From Zeus faber (lineage: Eukaryota > Chordata > Actinopteri > Zeiformes > Zeidae): DNA of 64,000 nucleotides. Within the stretch, counting starts at the first letter, position 1. The number at the start of each line of letters is the position of its first letter. The position numbers and the translations under genes were made by a program. This document shows positions 20,375-32,330 of the stretch, one piece after another. Below the pieces are notes generated by a model that was given only the letters and a program-made list of their open reading frames with translations, was not told where the DNA came from and ran no database searches. The DNA lies in contig OY482864.1 in assembly GCA_960531495.1 (NCBI GenBank), positions 8,163,144-8,227,143 on the forward strand. Direction: 5' to 3'.

Positions 20375-22720
20375 CCTTCACAGGTTTGTCCTTGAAAACC
20401 GTCTTTTTTTTTTTTTTTCCCCCTTTCCTTTTTCTTTCTTCAAAATGTCCCCACTCAGTAGTCCTCAGCACATTTCACGTCTGCTTCATCATCTTCACAT
20501 CTGGAAGATTAAGCTGAGAGGGAGATGTCAATATTCAGCTTCATCTTGATTGAGTGTTTTTGAATGACTTTAATAATATTCAAAAGGGCCAGTCTGCATT
20601 GATGTGTCTGCCAAATTTGAACATCAATTGAACAGGCTTTGAGACCCTGCCATCAGGGAGATTAAGGCATTTACCATTTGAAAATTGAGAGGCTGCACTG
20701 GCGGCAACTAAATGACAGCACAGAGCTGGCTACTACGCTTTGAAATCACTTTATATAAGTGTCAGGCATCCAAGCCCAGATCATTTGAATCAAGTTTAAT
20801 AGAATCAAACATTATACATATTGGTGAGACGCAAGTAAATAAACTTGTCTTTTGTTTTTTTAGCAGGAGGGGCTTCTGATATTGCTAACGGAGGGTGAGC
20901 ATGCCACCCTGAACACAGTGGGACGGGTGCAGGCCGGAGAAAAGGCCCGCACCACCCGACCAAAGAGGCCTGAGGCGTGAAGAGGGCGGTGTTCTCTCGC
21001 TCTCCCGAAAGAAAAGGCTGCTGGATGAGGGCTGGCCGGAGGGAGACGAGGCCGACGGCAGCTACTGTAGGAACACGACAAGCGGGCGGAGGGGGGTTGA
21101 CGTGACCCTCACGTGCCTGTGCTCCATTGCTAGGATGCATGAAGGAGGAGGGCGGAGGGATGGACCAGCAGGGTCTTGAAATGTGAATCCAATTCCTCCT
21201 CAGATGAACTGAACTGCAGAATTTTCTTTCTGAGAGATAATGACGTGCGATCACCAAGTGAGCTTCATTTTCAATATTAACTCACCAAATAGTAGATAGA
21301 TCCGCCTTACTTTGAGTGGTATTTCAGCAACTCCTACTTTGTCACATGTGACTGTAAAATAGCCCCTCGAAGCCAAACGATTACAATTCTACCCACCTTT
21401 ACGTTAATGAAGAGTAGATATTGAACAGAGGTGGAAGCTGTTTTCACAGCTTTAAAGGCCATTGTGACAGTGCTGTTGCGGAGCTTCTGCCTGTGTTTTA
21501 CAATATTCATGAATTTAACTAATGCTCAATTTAGCTTTAGCAACATGGAAATACTGATGATACCTAACTGAGCTCTGGAAGACTTGATGATTCCCCAAAA
21601 CATTTGTTACAATGAATTTTAATGCCTGCTGTGAAGTGCTTCTAACCGCTGTGGCGCCAATTAAAGTGCAACTCCATTGTAATTTCCTGATGAAAGATAT
21701 TTTCATTGGTTTTCAAAACAACTTTGTTGGAATAAAATAGGTCAGTTGTTCAAATTTGTAAAAGCCGTCCTCCAGACCTTGCAAATGTTCTAAAATATAC
21801 ATTATACCATTTAGATATTGATGATATAAAACTATGGCTAGTACAACAGGCTCATCTAATCCCCACAGTACACTACGATATGCTGCTGGTGTATAAAGAC
21901 GAGTTCCATACCTTGAAACTGTTTGGGCGCATTGAACCACGCTTCTTAAACCAGATTTACGGAGGTGAGACCGGAAGAAGAAACTAACATCACAATTAAT
22001 TTGGGAGACACTCATGAATCAGATCTGGACAAATGGCATAATACTCACCTGCGAGGAAAAGGGGTCCATTGAAATCCGAAAACGGGCCCAGTGGACAGTA
22101 AACTAGTTTAACTATCCCTCACCTGGAATGCTGCAATTTTTGATAAAACTTCCCAAAAAAGACCCCATTTAATCCATGTGTAATTATTTATTGCTTTATT
22201 AGTGTGCTAACTAATAGAGGAAGAGCTTGGTGATTTCAAATAATCTCATTTATCATTATATACAGTCTTCCAGTACACCTTTGAGCATTATTTACATATT
22301 TAGACACTTCAACAATTCTTTCAATATTAGCATCATTCTGTTCAGATGGGGTTAAAACAAAGCTAAAATGGTGGGTCACATATTGCATTGTTTTCGGTAC
22401 ATTTCGGCCATACCAACCTCGGATTTCCAGAGATTTACGTAAAGAAACAAAAAACTCAAAAGGGGAAATATGAACAATGAAAGTGTTTACTCGACCTGTC
22501 AATTAAATTGACCCCATGAAATGCCCCAAGTGACAACTTTTCTCCTCTGTTAGTTCAGGCAGACTGATCTTCTCAACAAATGCATTCCCATGTGACAGTT
22601 GGCCCCTGACGGCTCCTGTGGACTCCAGGGGCCCAAACAGGACGAAGGGGGGCGGGGGGAGTATCCCACTTGAGTCCCTCCGGGTGGTGTGTGTGCGCAA
22701 TCCAGGCGCGTCGCTGGGAC
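20375..22720. other. anks3 3' UTR and tail-to-tail interval with wdr24; no gene seen
   Basis: Follows the anks3 stop and ends at the wdr24 stop (opposite strand), so it should hold both 3' UTRs. A 150-residue minus-strand frame at 20805-21257 has no domain, leader or splice support. AT-rich remainder; an AATAAA at about 21730 is a possible plus-strand poly(A) signal. Confidence 0.5.
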
Positions 22721-25700
22721 TCAGGTGTACTCACACAGGTGGCCGCAGCCGGCCGGGCAGTGGGAGCTTATCTTGAGCCAGTTCATCATGTGCTCCAGAT
22801 GTCCGCCATGGCTGCAGCCCTGACACCACACAAACAGTCCTTTCACCACGTGGTGGCACACGGCGCACACACTGGCACACTGATGACACCTGAGGGAGGG
22901 AGGGGGTCTTGTTAGTTGTGTCCTCTCACACATAGTCTAACAAATGAAGATAACTACTTGTTTTAAGTGATCATATTTGACCATGTTTTTTGACAAACAA
23001 CTTTCAATTCTCTCATCATTTCGCAACTCTTATCACGGTGAAAATTCTAACTAATAAGAAAGCTTTAAAGTGGTAATCCATTATATTGTTTTCTTTAAAA
23101 ACCCAATATTTTATATTAAGCTGGCACACTGGTCACCATGAGACACCACTACAAGTGTATCCTGGAGCAGTACCAGCAAATCACAGCGGTTACATAGCAG
23201 TTCATTGACAGTTCAAAATGACAACGGTCCGAAAGCACAATCTGAGCCATTTGAAGCTTTGTGACATCAGGGCTTCTACGCTTTGTGACATGCCCGGACT
23301 TCTACGCTGTTCAAGTTCAAGAGGTTATTTGTCACATACGGTCATACATGCAGTGAAATGTCATGACACCCAGTGATTACGCACAATAAGCTCTATAAGC
23401 TCTAGAAATACTAAAATGTGCGTAATCGACACAAAGTGCTCGCGCAGGCATTGCGTCGCGATTCTGGCTTCTATAATTATATAATAGAATTAATTGTCTG
23501 TGTTGTATTAAATATACATTTAAATCCTCCTAAATGAAACTTACCTTAATTTACCTCCAGTACTTACCTCAAGTTTCATTTAATTTATTTATACATTATT
23601 TATTTATTCATTTAATTAATTTTATGATATAATTATAGAACCCAGAATCGCGATTGTGGCGCCGCCACTTGCGGCCGCCTGCGCTCGCACCTTGTGTCAA
23701 TTACGCAAATTTTAGTTTTTTTTGTATTTTTAGAGCTTATAGAGATTATTGTCTGTAATCAACGGGTGTCATGACATTTCACTGCATATATGTATGAATG
23801 TATGTATAAAATACAAAAAATGAACGTGTGAATGTGACAAATAATCTCTTGAACTTTATAAGCAGCAGCAACTGAATGTATTTGCTTGTGCTCCTCTGTG
23901 CTGTTTTAACATTGTTGGTGGCAGGGTCCGCCTTTCCCGGCAAGAACGCACTGATCTAGGAAAGGCAGCAGCTGTAAATTTGATGAAGCAGCGTAGCTAG
24001 TTGTGGCCAATGAACTGTGGATATGGATGACCATTCATGAAAAAGAAATCGGATGAAAAACATCCCCACCACCTCAAGTGACCCAGAAAAAAACCCCAAA
24101 GCAAATTGATCCATCCGTAGAAGTCATGCTTTCGAGAAACGTCTCGCAGTTTCGAATGGAATTCTGGGACTCGGCCTAATCCACCAAACAGGGATTACCG
24201 CTTCAACCAATAGAAAAGCTCTCTTCATGACGTGATGGGGGGAAAGGTCAGGGGCAGCCCTACCTATCACAGATCCAGCCCTTGTTGCTCATGGGCCGCT
24301 TGCAGTTGCTGCAGTTGACGTGCAGCGTGGTGGACGCCTGGTTCAGGCAGGTGATGGCGCTGCAGGTGCTCAGCTTGATGACCTCGTTGGACACGTTCCA
24401 CAACTCGAAGCGCTGCAGCAGGTCTATGTAGGACATGTACCAGTGCTCCTGGAACGGAGAGACAGCTCTGAGCACAGTGTGCTGACGCAACCGCTTATTC
24501 AGCTCTTTAACCCTGTAGGGCAAGATCTCACCCTCCCATTCCGTCCCATATTCCCCACTGACGTACGTACATAACTAAAATATTTTAGGAACAGTCCAAT
24601 AGTAATCCATAGTCATCTGTGACTGGTGGTATTGAGTTTAAGCGGAAAATGCTTTCATAACTTCCAAGTATTCATATTTAAAAATAATCATTTTGATGCT
24701 GAAATTGCAACAATAGAACTGAATCGTATCAGTGTGACAACCTAATAACCCTTGTATTTCACTCATTTCGTCAAAATACTTCACAAATACTCCAATAAAA
24801 AATTGAAATACTTTTCTTCTGTTGACATTTTACAAAGCTTTGGGGGACAAAGAATGTAACATTTCACAAAACATCGACGGACAACAGCGACAATCTCTCC
24901 GCGGGAGATCTCGGTCACTGACCTGGGTGAGGTCGTCGATCTCCTTGCGGATGCGCTCTCCCAGGACGATGAGCACCGACACAGCCATCTGGACGTCGCC
25001 CTGCTCGGCGTAGTAGCCCAGCATCTCGCGCACCACGGGGCAGAAGAAGCTGGCGGGCAGGTGGGGGGTGAACAGGGGCTGCGAGGTGGAGATGAGGGAG
25101 CAAGACTCGATGGGCGTCAGGCAGGTGACCTCGGCCTCGCTGCCGCTGACGTGCGGCGAGTCGGCCTTGTCCTGCTGGAGGTGCTCCGGGGCCGACGGGT
25201 TGTCCACAATCTCGTGGCGCAGCGGAAAGGCCTCCTGCGGCAGTGTGTACTCATGCTCCTCTGTGGAAACAGCGAGCTCAGTCAGAGAGCTGAGGGGAGA
25301 GGCTGTTACGCCACCGACTAGAGTGGCAGAGCCGAACCCCTCCTTTGGGGTTTCATTTTCGGGACTTTGAACTTCAATCAGTAGTTCCTATTTTTCCGAG
25401 ACACCTGCAAATACCTACCTGCCTATACTGCAAATAAGACACAAGGGTGCACAAGAACGTAACAAACCCCCTTTTTGGGCGTTCTAAAGCCATACTGACA
25501 ACGGACCGGACTGAGACGCACCCGCCTGGTTGTCGTGCTCCACTGAATACAGGTCGTCGTCATCCAGCTCTGCATCGCCAAACATGTACTCCGCCTGGCC
25601 CTCGCTGCCCTCCGTCTCCTCGTTTTCTGAATAGAGGAAAAAATGAAAGGCGTCACCCAGAGAGTTCAACGCCACGCATGATGGGACGTTACGAAGACGT

Positions 25701-28200
25701 TGACAAGGCTCTCACCGTCGTTGTTGCTAATGTGGGAGTTTCCGGACTCCAGGTGGCCGGCGTCGGGTCTGCCCTCACCTTTGCCGCGGTCCATTCTGCT
25801 GTCCGTACCCATCCCGGCACTCATTTCCTTCATGCTGAAACTGAAAAGCACATGGAAACGGAACACCTGGTTTGAGTGCCTCGGTGATCCCCAGCGCTGA
25901 CCTAAAATGTGCAGGTGCAGTTTAAGACTCATACCTGTTCATTAAAGGCAAGGTGCCCAGTTTGCTGAGGTTGTGATTAGGACAGGCTGCCGGGTCTGAG
26001 AACATGATTCGCAGCATGGTCCATGTGGTGGAAACCTTTAAAATGGGGAGGTTGCCAAGTTATTTGCGACATACTCATAGTAACTATCGTTAAATTAATG
26101 GTACCCTCAATTTGAAAGTCATAGCTAAATTGAAATAAGGCCAGGTTTGGTCAACCCGCTGACCTGGGGTCTGTTGAGCTCCTTCGCCACCTTGGCGTTG
26201 TGGTCGCACAGCTCGCCAAATGGCTTCCCGCTGAGGAGGTAGAGACGAGCAGTCTTGACGAACCAGTCCATGCGGTTGCTCTCCAGGTCTGTCTCGAAGA
26301 CGCTGAGCGCGCTGGACACGTGGGCGAACTGCTCCGTCAGGTCGGGCTTCTTGAAGAAGAAGATGGGGTAGCGCCGGTCGCCGCTCGGGTATGACTTCCT
26401 GTTGGCGTCGCTGCTGATCAGGCTCTCCTTGGCGGCGAAGGCCAGGTCGCCGAACAGCCCGAAGCACAGGCCCTCGGGGTTGGCCTTGTCCACAGGCCGG
26501 CTGGCGTCCTTGAACATGTGCTGGTAGAGCGTGCTGTCTTTGGAGCCGGAGAGCAGGAAGTAGGGGTCGTGCTGGTGGCGCCACACGATGCCGGTGGTGA
26601 CATCCTTGTGCTCCTCGAACGTGGCGAAGGGGATGAAGGGCCGGCGGACGTCCCACACATAGATGTTGTGGTCCACCATCATGGAGCATGTGGCCAGGTG
26701 CCAGCGCCGCTCCGGGCGCCACTTGACCCGAGCCACAGAGGCAATGGTTTGCACACAGTAAATCTCCTTGGCCCGGTTGGTGGTCATGTCCCACACCTTC
26801 ACCATCTTGTCCCTGCCTCCGGTGGCCAGCCACCCCCTGCAGAGGACGGGATTTGTCGGTTTCTTTACATGTTTGTTTGTTCAAAGATTGTTTAACTAGG
26901 ATTGTAACACCCGGCTGCGGAAGAGATGAAAACAAATACGTGATAATACGTTGTGAAACCTCGTCTGTTTGACTCAATGCGTCACCTGTCTTCAGGATGC
27001 CAGTCGCAGCAGAACACGGGGCCGGTGTGAGCGGTGAACATCCTCTCGTAGCGGTCGGGTCTCCTGATGTCCCACAGCTGGACGTTCCCGTTTTCGAAAG
27101 ACGCCGCAAACGTGAAGTAATCTTTCATGCTGAACTGGACGTCTCTCACACTCTCAGACTGACCTGCAGTTTGAAGAGAAGGGGGAAATAAAAGCATAAA
27201 CCATTTTGTTGTGTAGATTTAAGGCTAAATGTATTTCACTTTGTGCATTTCATTTCAGCATCCACATTCAATTTCCCAATTTTTTTTGTATCCTCTATAT
27301 TTACAACTATCACTATATATTTTTTGTTTCTCAATAGTATTTGTGGAATTTATAACAGCAATAATTTATCCTGTGCATAGTATCACATTTAGTATATTCT
27401 GTATATGTTTATATATCTGACAATTTCTGTTTTCTATTACTGTTTTTTTTGGCGATTTGTATATATTCGACAATTAAAATGATTTTTTACTTCACTTTTT
27501 AATTTAATTTCATTTTATAAATCTTTTTATTATAATTTTTTTATGATAATCGTCTGTAGTGAAACACACCAAACCTCACCAGGACAAACTCCTAGTATAT
27601 AGAAATGTACCTGGCAGTGGTTTAATTTACACTTATACGCAACATTTCTTTTCGAATTACAATCAGCCTTATTTTTTGGGTGTGGCACAATGAGTTCACG
27701 CTGGTCCAACAGGACCCTCTACCTGAGAAGGTGCTGACCGACTCCTTCTTTCGCAGGTCGAAGCACTTCATGTAGCCGTCCTGTGAGCCGCTGAGCAGCA
27801 TGTAGACCTCTGTGGGGTGGAAGCACACCTTGTTGACGGTGCGCTTGTGCTCGGTGAACAGTTGGTCCTGCTTGTTGCGTGAGGGCTTCCCCAGGTTCCA
27901 GGTGACCACCGCCCCGTTGGTGGCGGCGGTGGCCAGCAGGCTCTCCTCCATCTGGTGCCACATGACGTCGGCACAGCTGAAGTTGAGCGAGGGCTTGCGG
28001 CCCACGCGCAAGTTCAGCTTCTCCATGAACTGCTCGTCCTCCAGCGCGTAGATCTTGAAGATGTTGCGGCCAGCCACCACCACCTGCGTGGCGTCGCGGC
28101 ACACGCTGATGGCGTTGGCGGGCGCGTCCAGGTGGCAGAACATGGTGCGGCCGCCGATGCTGCTGCCAAGCGCCGTGGTGACCCGCGACATCTTCTCCAT
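22721..28200 (-). CDS. wdr24: WDR24, GATOR2 complex subunit (9 coding exons, complete, 783 aa)
   Basis: GATOR2 on the lysosome relieves GATOR1 and so activates mTORC1 in response to amino acids. Exons on the minus strand: 28200-27723, 27163-26986, 26836-26164, 26035-25935, 25840-25716, 25626-25522, 25260-24923, 24448-24264, 22889-22721; phases all close, 783 residues (human 790). It starts [12 protein letters not shown], as in human. Beta-propeller WD repeats occupy about residues 30-330 ([53 protein letters not shown]). An acidic linker follows, then a helical region ([20 protein letters not shown]) and a C-terminal zinc RING-type domain with ordered Cys/His ([52 protein letters not shown]). 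The last intron carries a foldback repeat. A 5' UTR acceptor (cctcag) lies 4 bp before the ATG, so transcription starts further right, probably near 30.7 kb. Confidence 0.97.
23310..23855. repeat. Foldback repeat: two inverted copies of the 'TTATTTGTCACATAC' family (wdr24 last intron)
   Basis: Left arm 23310-23480 begins TTCAAGTTCAAGAGGTTATT. Right arm 23627-23855 ends AAATAATCTCTTGAAC and is its imperfect reverse complement through GCAGTGAAATGTCATGACA / TGTCATGACATTTCACTGC, the GATTACGCACAATA block and the CGCGATTCTGG / CCAGAATCGCG block. A loop of about 150 bp separates them. Confidence 0.8.
27480..27615 (+). repeat. LINE 3' tail in wdr24 intron 1
   Basis: TTATGATAATCGTCTGTAGT then CACCAGGACAAACTCCTAGT, matching the tails at 10790-10905 and about 52510-52590. 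It is a short 5'-truncated insertion. Confidence 0.5.
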
Positions 28201-28526
28201 GGTCCTGAGGGAAGGGAAGCAAAAGAGGCTCAGCCACCATGGAGGCACAGTTAAAGGAAAAGCTTCATCACAGGATTTGTTGCACCCGCCTCTGCTACAA
28301 ATGTTTTCTTTTGAATTTGTCTGCAACATTATTTAACTAACATCCAGCATCACAATGTTAAACTAATCGCAACTTCTACCAGTATATGGCACTGAAGAAG
28401 GTAGACAAACTTAGACACTTCATGGACACAAATTGTGAAAACTTTGGAAAGCTGATTTACTAAAATCTTAGTATACATATATTTTTAGTATAATGTTTTT
28501 TTATAATTTACAGACAGAATAAATGT

Positions 28527-29160
28527 GCCTGAATGGGAGAGAGGGAGGCGAAAAGCTGAGAATGCAAGGAGTGGAGGTTGAGAAGGCGAATGAGTTCAAG
28601 TACTTGGGGTCGACCATCTAAAGCAGCGAAGAGTGTGGGAGAGAGGTGAAGAAGAGAGTAGAGGCAGGGTGGAGTGGGTGGAGAAGAGTGTCCGGAGTGA
28701 TCTGTGACAGAAGGGTTCCAGCAAGAGTGAAGGGGAAGGTCTACAGGACGGTAGTGGGACCAGCTATGTTGTACGGTTTAGAGGAGGTGGCTCTGACAAG
28801 AAGGCAGGTGGCTGAACTGGAGGTGGCAGAGTTGAGGATGTTGAGATTTTCATTGGGAGTGACAAAGACGGACAGGATTAAGAATGAGCACATTAGAGGG
28901 ACAGCTCAGGTTGGACTGTTTGGTGAAAAAGCGAGAGAGGCGAGATTGAGATGGTTTGGACACGTGTGTAGGAGAGATGAGAGTTACATTGGGAGAAGGA
29001 TGCTGAGGATGGAGCTGCCAGGCAAGAGGAAAAGAGGAAGGCCAAAGAGAAGGTTTATTGATGTGGTGAGGGAGGACATGCAGGTGGTTGGTGTAAGGGA
29101 GGATGATGCGCAGAACAGAGGGTATTGGCAGAAAGAAAAAGAAGATAGCGTCACATGAGG
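28527..29160 (+). pseudogene. RTE-like/unclassified LINE reverse transcriptase, C-terminal fragment
   Basis: Reads NEFKYLGSTI, a stop, SSEECGREVKKRVEAGW, VICDRRVPARVKGKVY, then VGPAMLYGLEEVAL, RLRWFGHVCRRDESYIGRRM and KRKRGRPKRRFIDVV. This is the thumb/C-terminal part of a non-LTR retrotransposon polyprotein common in fish. It is 5'-truncated with an early stop at 28619-28621. The polymerase catalytic part is missing here; the related upstream part is seen at 63340-64000. Confidence 0.8.
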
Positions 29161-30600
29161 ACATTTCTTTTTATGGTGTGCACATATTTTGCAGTCACCA
29201 ATAGATGGCACAAGAGCAAAAAAGAAAAAGAAAAGAGTTTGCAGTATGAAAACAAAATAGGAAGAGCACTTTTGTGTTCTCAATTTTTTAAAATTGTTTA
29301 TTGTTATTTTTTTAGGTTATATATTTTGTTGTTTATCATTAGGTTTATTTTTTTTTTCATTATGTTATTGTGTACACATTTTCCATAAATTGCCATTTTC
29401 TTATTTTATTCCATTGCTTTATTATTATTGCTTTTTATGCATGTATGTAAGGAACTTACTTGAAGAAGTAGAAGAGGCGTTCTCTGTGCTCAGCAACACA
29501 GAGCCCGCACAGAGCAACACGGAACCCTCTTCATGCACAGGTGCCAGACCTCAGTGGCTTGTGTTGGGGGATTGACACATAACACATCATGACTATGACT
29601 ATATTTTCATGTGCAGACATTTTATTATATAATGTTGCTTGGATACTATTTAATTCAGAATTTGGACTTACCTCGAGATAAACTGTCTTCTGTGACTTTG
29701 TTTAACACAGCAGTCCCCTCCCTCTGTTGGAGGCACATGACGGATTTTCTCTCCCAAACTCACAAGTCCACACTGAATTACAATGGTGAGAGGCCCAAGA
29801 CGAGGTTAGCACAGAGACTGGCACAACAAATTAACATGTAAAAGGTAACCTGATTGCCGTTGGAATGCACCGAAGAACATATCATCGGCTATTAAACACA
29901 GATTATGTAAATTCCCATGGCCAAATTAGGTTGATTTAAGAACAGAATAATGTCACAAAGCTTGGAGTTCTATTTTTTCATTAATTCAGCTCTGATTGCT
30001 TTGGTTTTACTCTGAATTGAGCAGCATATGAGCTCGATATTGGGCATAATAGGCAATTGTAAAAAAACAATACCATTTTCAGCACATCCGAACCTACACA
30101 TACTCAACAATTTGTGAAAACTTGTGATATTATTGTATTAATATTATAAATTGGGAGTAACGTAGCAGTAAAATCTTAATTTAATATTTTCTTCATAGAA
30201 ATCGATAGTATTACATATATTTAGCAATCTACAAATATTTCTTCATCACGTACAGAATATCCCATCCATATTTATACCAGCAGTCGATACTAGCAACCCC
30301 ACTGCCACTGCCCCTGCCATAACATTTTAATTGAATCTATCCTGTATACTGTGTAGAATCACATTTTGTATATTCGGTATATTTAGTTTTTCTTTCTTGC
30401 CTTTTTTTAAGACTGTTAAGTTGAGTTTGAGATACTTGTCTGCACAACAAGACGAACACCTCGCATATGAAACTGTGGTAAAAAAATTAAGCAGATTCAG
30501 ATCGTGACAATATCACGTGTTTGTGTCTTAACAGCTGAACCTGAAACATCAACACGGCTGGAGTATGATGCTAACGGTAGCTAGCTCCAGTTAGCCCACA
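29161..30600. other. AT-rich intergenic stretch without recognisable gene
   Basis: Mostly A/T-rich with LINE-tail-like patches (about 30300-30500). Reading frames are short and low-complexity; nothing with domain content was seen. Confidence 0.5.
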
Positions 30601-30914
30601 ATCGCTATTCACTGCTCCGTCAACGCTCCACGTGATATTCGTCAGTCGTTTACGGATGGCAGATGAAAATATGATCTAAAAGCACCTCGTTTTTCACGTA
30701 GAAATGTTTTTTGGCGCGTGTATTCAAACGTAATTCTGACCACGAACCTTGAAACTGCTGCTCGATGGACAAACCGGAAGTACAATAGTATTTTGCTCGC
30801 CACTCTCGCGAGAGTCCCCCGTCAGCAGCAGGAGATCACGTTGTGGTTTCGTTCGGTGTTTGCTGAAGAGAAGAAAGCGAAACAAAAAGCGTCGCAGGCG
30901 TCTCTGTGCCGTCG
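30601..30914. promoter_or_regulatory. Probable bidirectional promoter: wdr24 (-) and the Amun-like gene (+)
   Basis: A perfect palindrome TCTCGCGAGA at 30804-30813, the element known to drive CpG-type housekeeping promoters (BANP-bound). CACGTG E-boxes occur at 30629-30634 and TCACGTG at 30514-30520, the latter just outside. On the plus strand an untranslated exon ends at about 30914 with donor GTCG|gtgagt, and a matching acceptor (cctccacag) precedes the 32331 ATG at 32294. wdr24 needs a 5' UTR exon to the right of 28204, and this is the only CpG-rich patch between the two genes. Confidence 0.55.
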
Positions 30915-31008
30915 GTGAGTATCTGTACTGCGTTAAACAACTTTATCCAACAGTCTTAGACGTTTCGTTTCTAATGGGAAACTAGCATTGTTTTGTGAGA
31001 TGGCAACG

Positions 31009-31010
<2 letters not shown>

Positions 31011-31056
<46 letters not shown>
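31011..31056. repeat. (GT)23 microsatellite
   Basis: Uninterrupted GT dinucleotides in the 5' intron of the Amun-like gene. Confidence 0.97.
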
Positions 31057-31057
<1 letters not shown>

Positions 31058-31159
31058 AGGCATCCAAGCCAGATCATCTTTTCCCCCCATCAATGGTTCT
31101 TTCAATATCATGGTCCTAAAATAAAGATGAGAACTCACCGTTATATTGATGTGCACACG

Positions 31160-32082
31160 TATATATATACACCAGTCAGCAACAACATTAAAACCACTGA
31201 CAGGTGAAGTGAATAACATTGCTCATCTCGTTCCAGTGGCACCTGTCAAGGGGTGGGATGTATCAGGCAGCAAGTGAAGAGTCAGTTCTTGAAGTTGATG
31301 TGTTGGAAGCAGGAAAAATGGGCAAGCGTAGGGATCTGAGCAACTTTGACAAGGACCCAATTGTGATGGCTCGACGACTCGGTCAGAGCACCTCCAAACC
31401 GACAGGTCTTGTGGAGTGTTCTCAAAATGCAGTGGTTAGTACCTCCCAGAAGTGGTTCCAAGGAAGGACAACCGGTGAACCAGCCACAGGTTCATGGGCG
31501 CCCATGGGCTCAGTGATGCGTGTGGGGATTGAAGTCCAGCCCATCTGGTCCAATACAACAGAAAAGCTATTGTAGCACAAATGGCTGAAAAAGTTAATGC
31601 TGCTATGATAGAAAGGTGTCAGAACACACAGTGCATCACAGCTTGCTGTGTATGGGGCTGTGTAGCCCCAGACCGGTCAGAATGCCCATGCTGACCCCTG
31701 TCCACCGCCAAAAGCACCTACAATGGGCATGTGAGTGTCAGAACTGGACCATGGAGCAATGGAAGAAAGTGGCCTGGTCTGATGAATCACGTTTTCTTCT
31801 ACATCATGTGGATGGCTGGGGTTAGGATCTGATCCGATCGAGCATCTTAAGGATGTGCTGGAACAACAAGCACGAGCCATGGAGGCCTTGCAACTTACAG
31901 GACTTAAAGGATCTGCCGCTAACATCTTGTGGCCAGATACCCCAGGACACCTTCAGCGGTCTTGTGGAGTCCATGCCTTGACGTGTCAGAGCTTTTTTGG
32001 CGGCACAAGGGGGACCTAAACAATATTAGTGGTTATTTGTGGTGGTTTCAATGTTGTGGCTGATCGGTGTGTATATATACAC
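31160..32082 (+). mobile_element. Tc1-family transposon, internally deleted copy with both terminal repeats
   Basis: The left terminal repeat includes GTCAGCAACAACATTAAAAC and the right one ATGTTGTGGCTGATCGGTGT, inverted. Fragments of transposase: [20 protein letters not shown] (paired-like helix-turn-helix) and MEQWKKVAWSDESRF with the first catalytic Asp. After CATCATGTGGATGGCTGGGG it jumps to CCGATCGAGCATC, losing the QDNAPCH-type segment with the second Asp. Frameshifts are also present, so it is nonautonomous. Confidence 0.9.
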
Positions 32083-32330
32083 ATGTGTATATATAATAAA
32101 TAATGGTGATCTAGACTAGATCTAGACGTTGGGAGGTCCTAAATGATCATATCATCTCCTGCATTTCTCCTGCATTTTCCATGTGCACACATGGTAGTTC
32201 ATGATAGTGTTAGTTCTGTGTCTTTTTAAAAAATGTTCTGGAGTGTGCTTGGCTGATCTGAAAGCACTATTTCCCTTTTTGTATCCTCCACAGGTTGTAT
32301 TTTGAATTATTAACTGCCTAACACATTGCC

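Noticed and set aside
20805..21257. 150-residue minus-strand open frame
   Set aside because: No domain, no splice signals, Pro/Arg-rich by composition; lies in the anks3/wdr24 3' interval.
26090..27109. 339-residue minus-strand open frame
   Set aside because: It is an out-of-frame reading of wdr24 exon 3 joined to intron; the in-frame WD-repeat reading is unambiguous.
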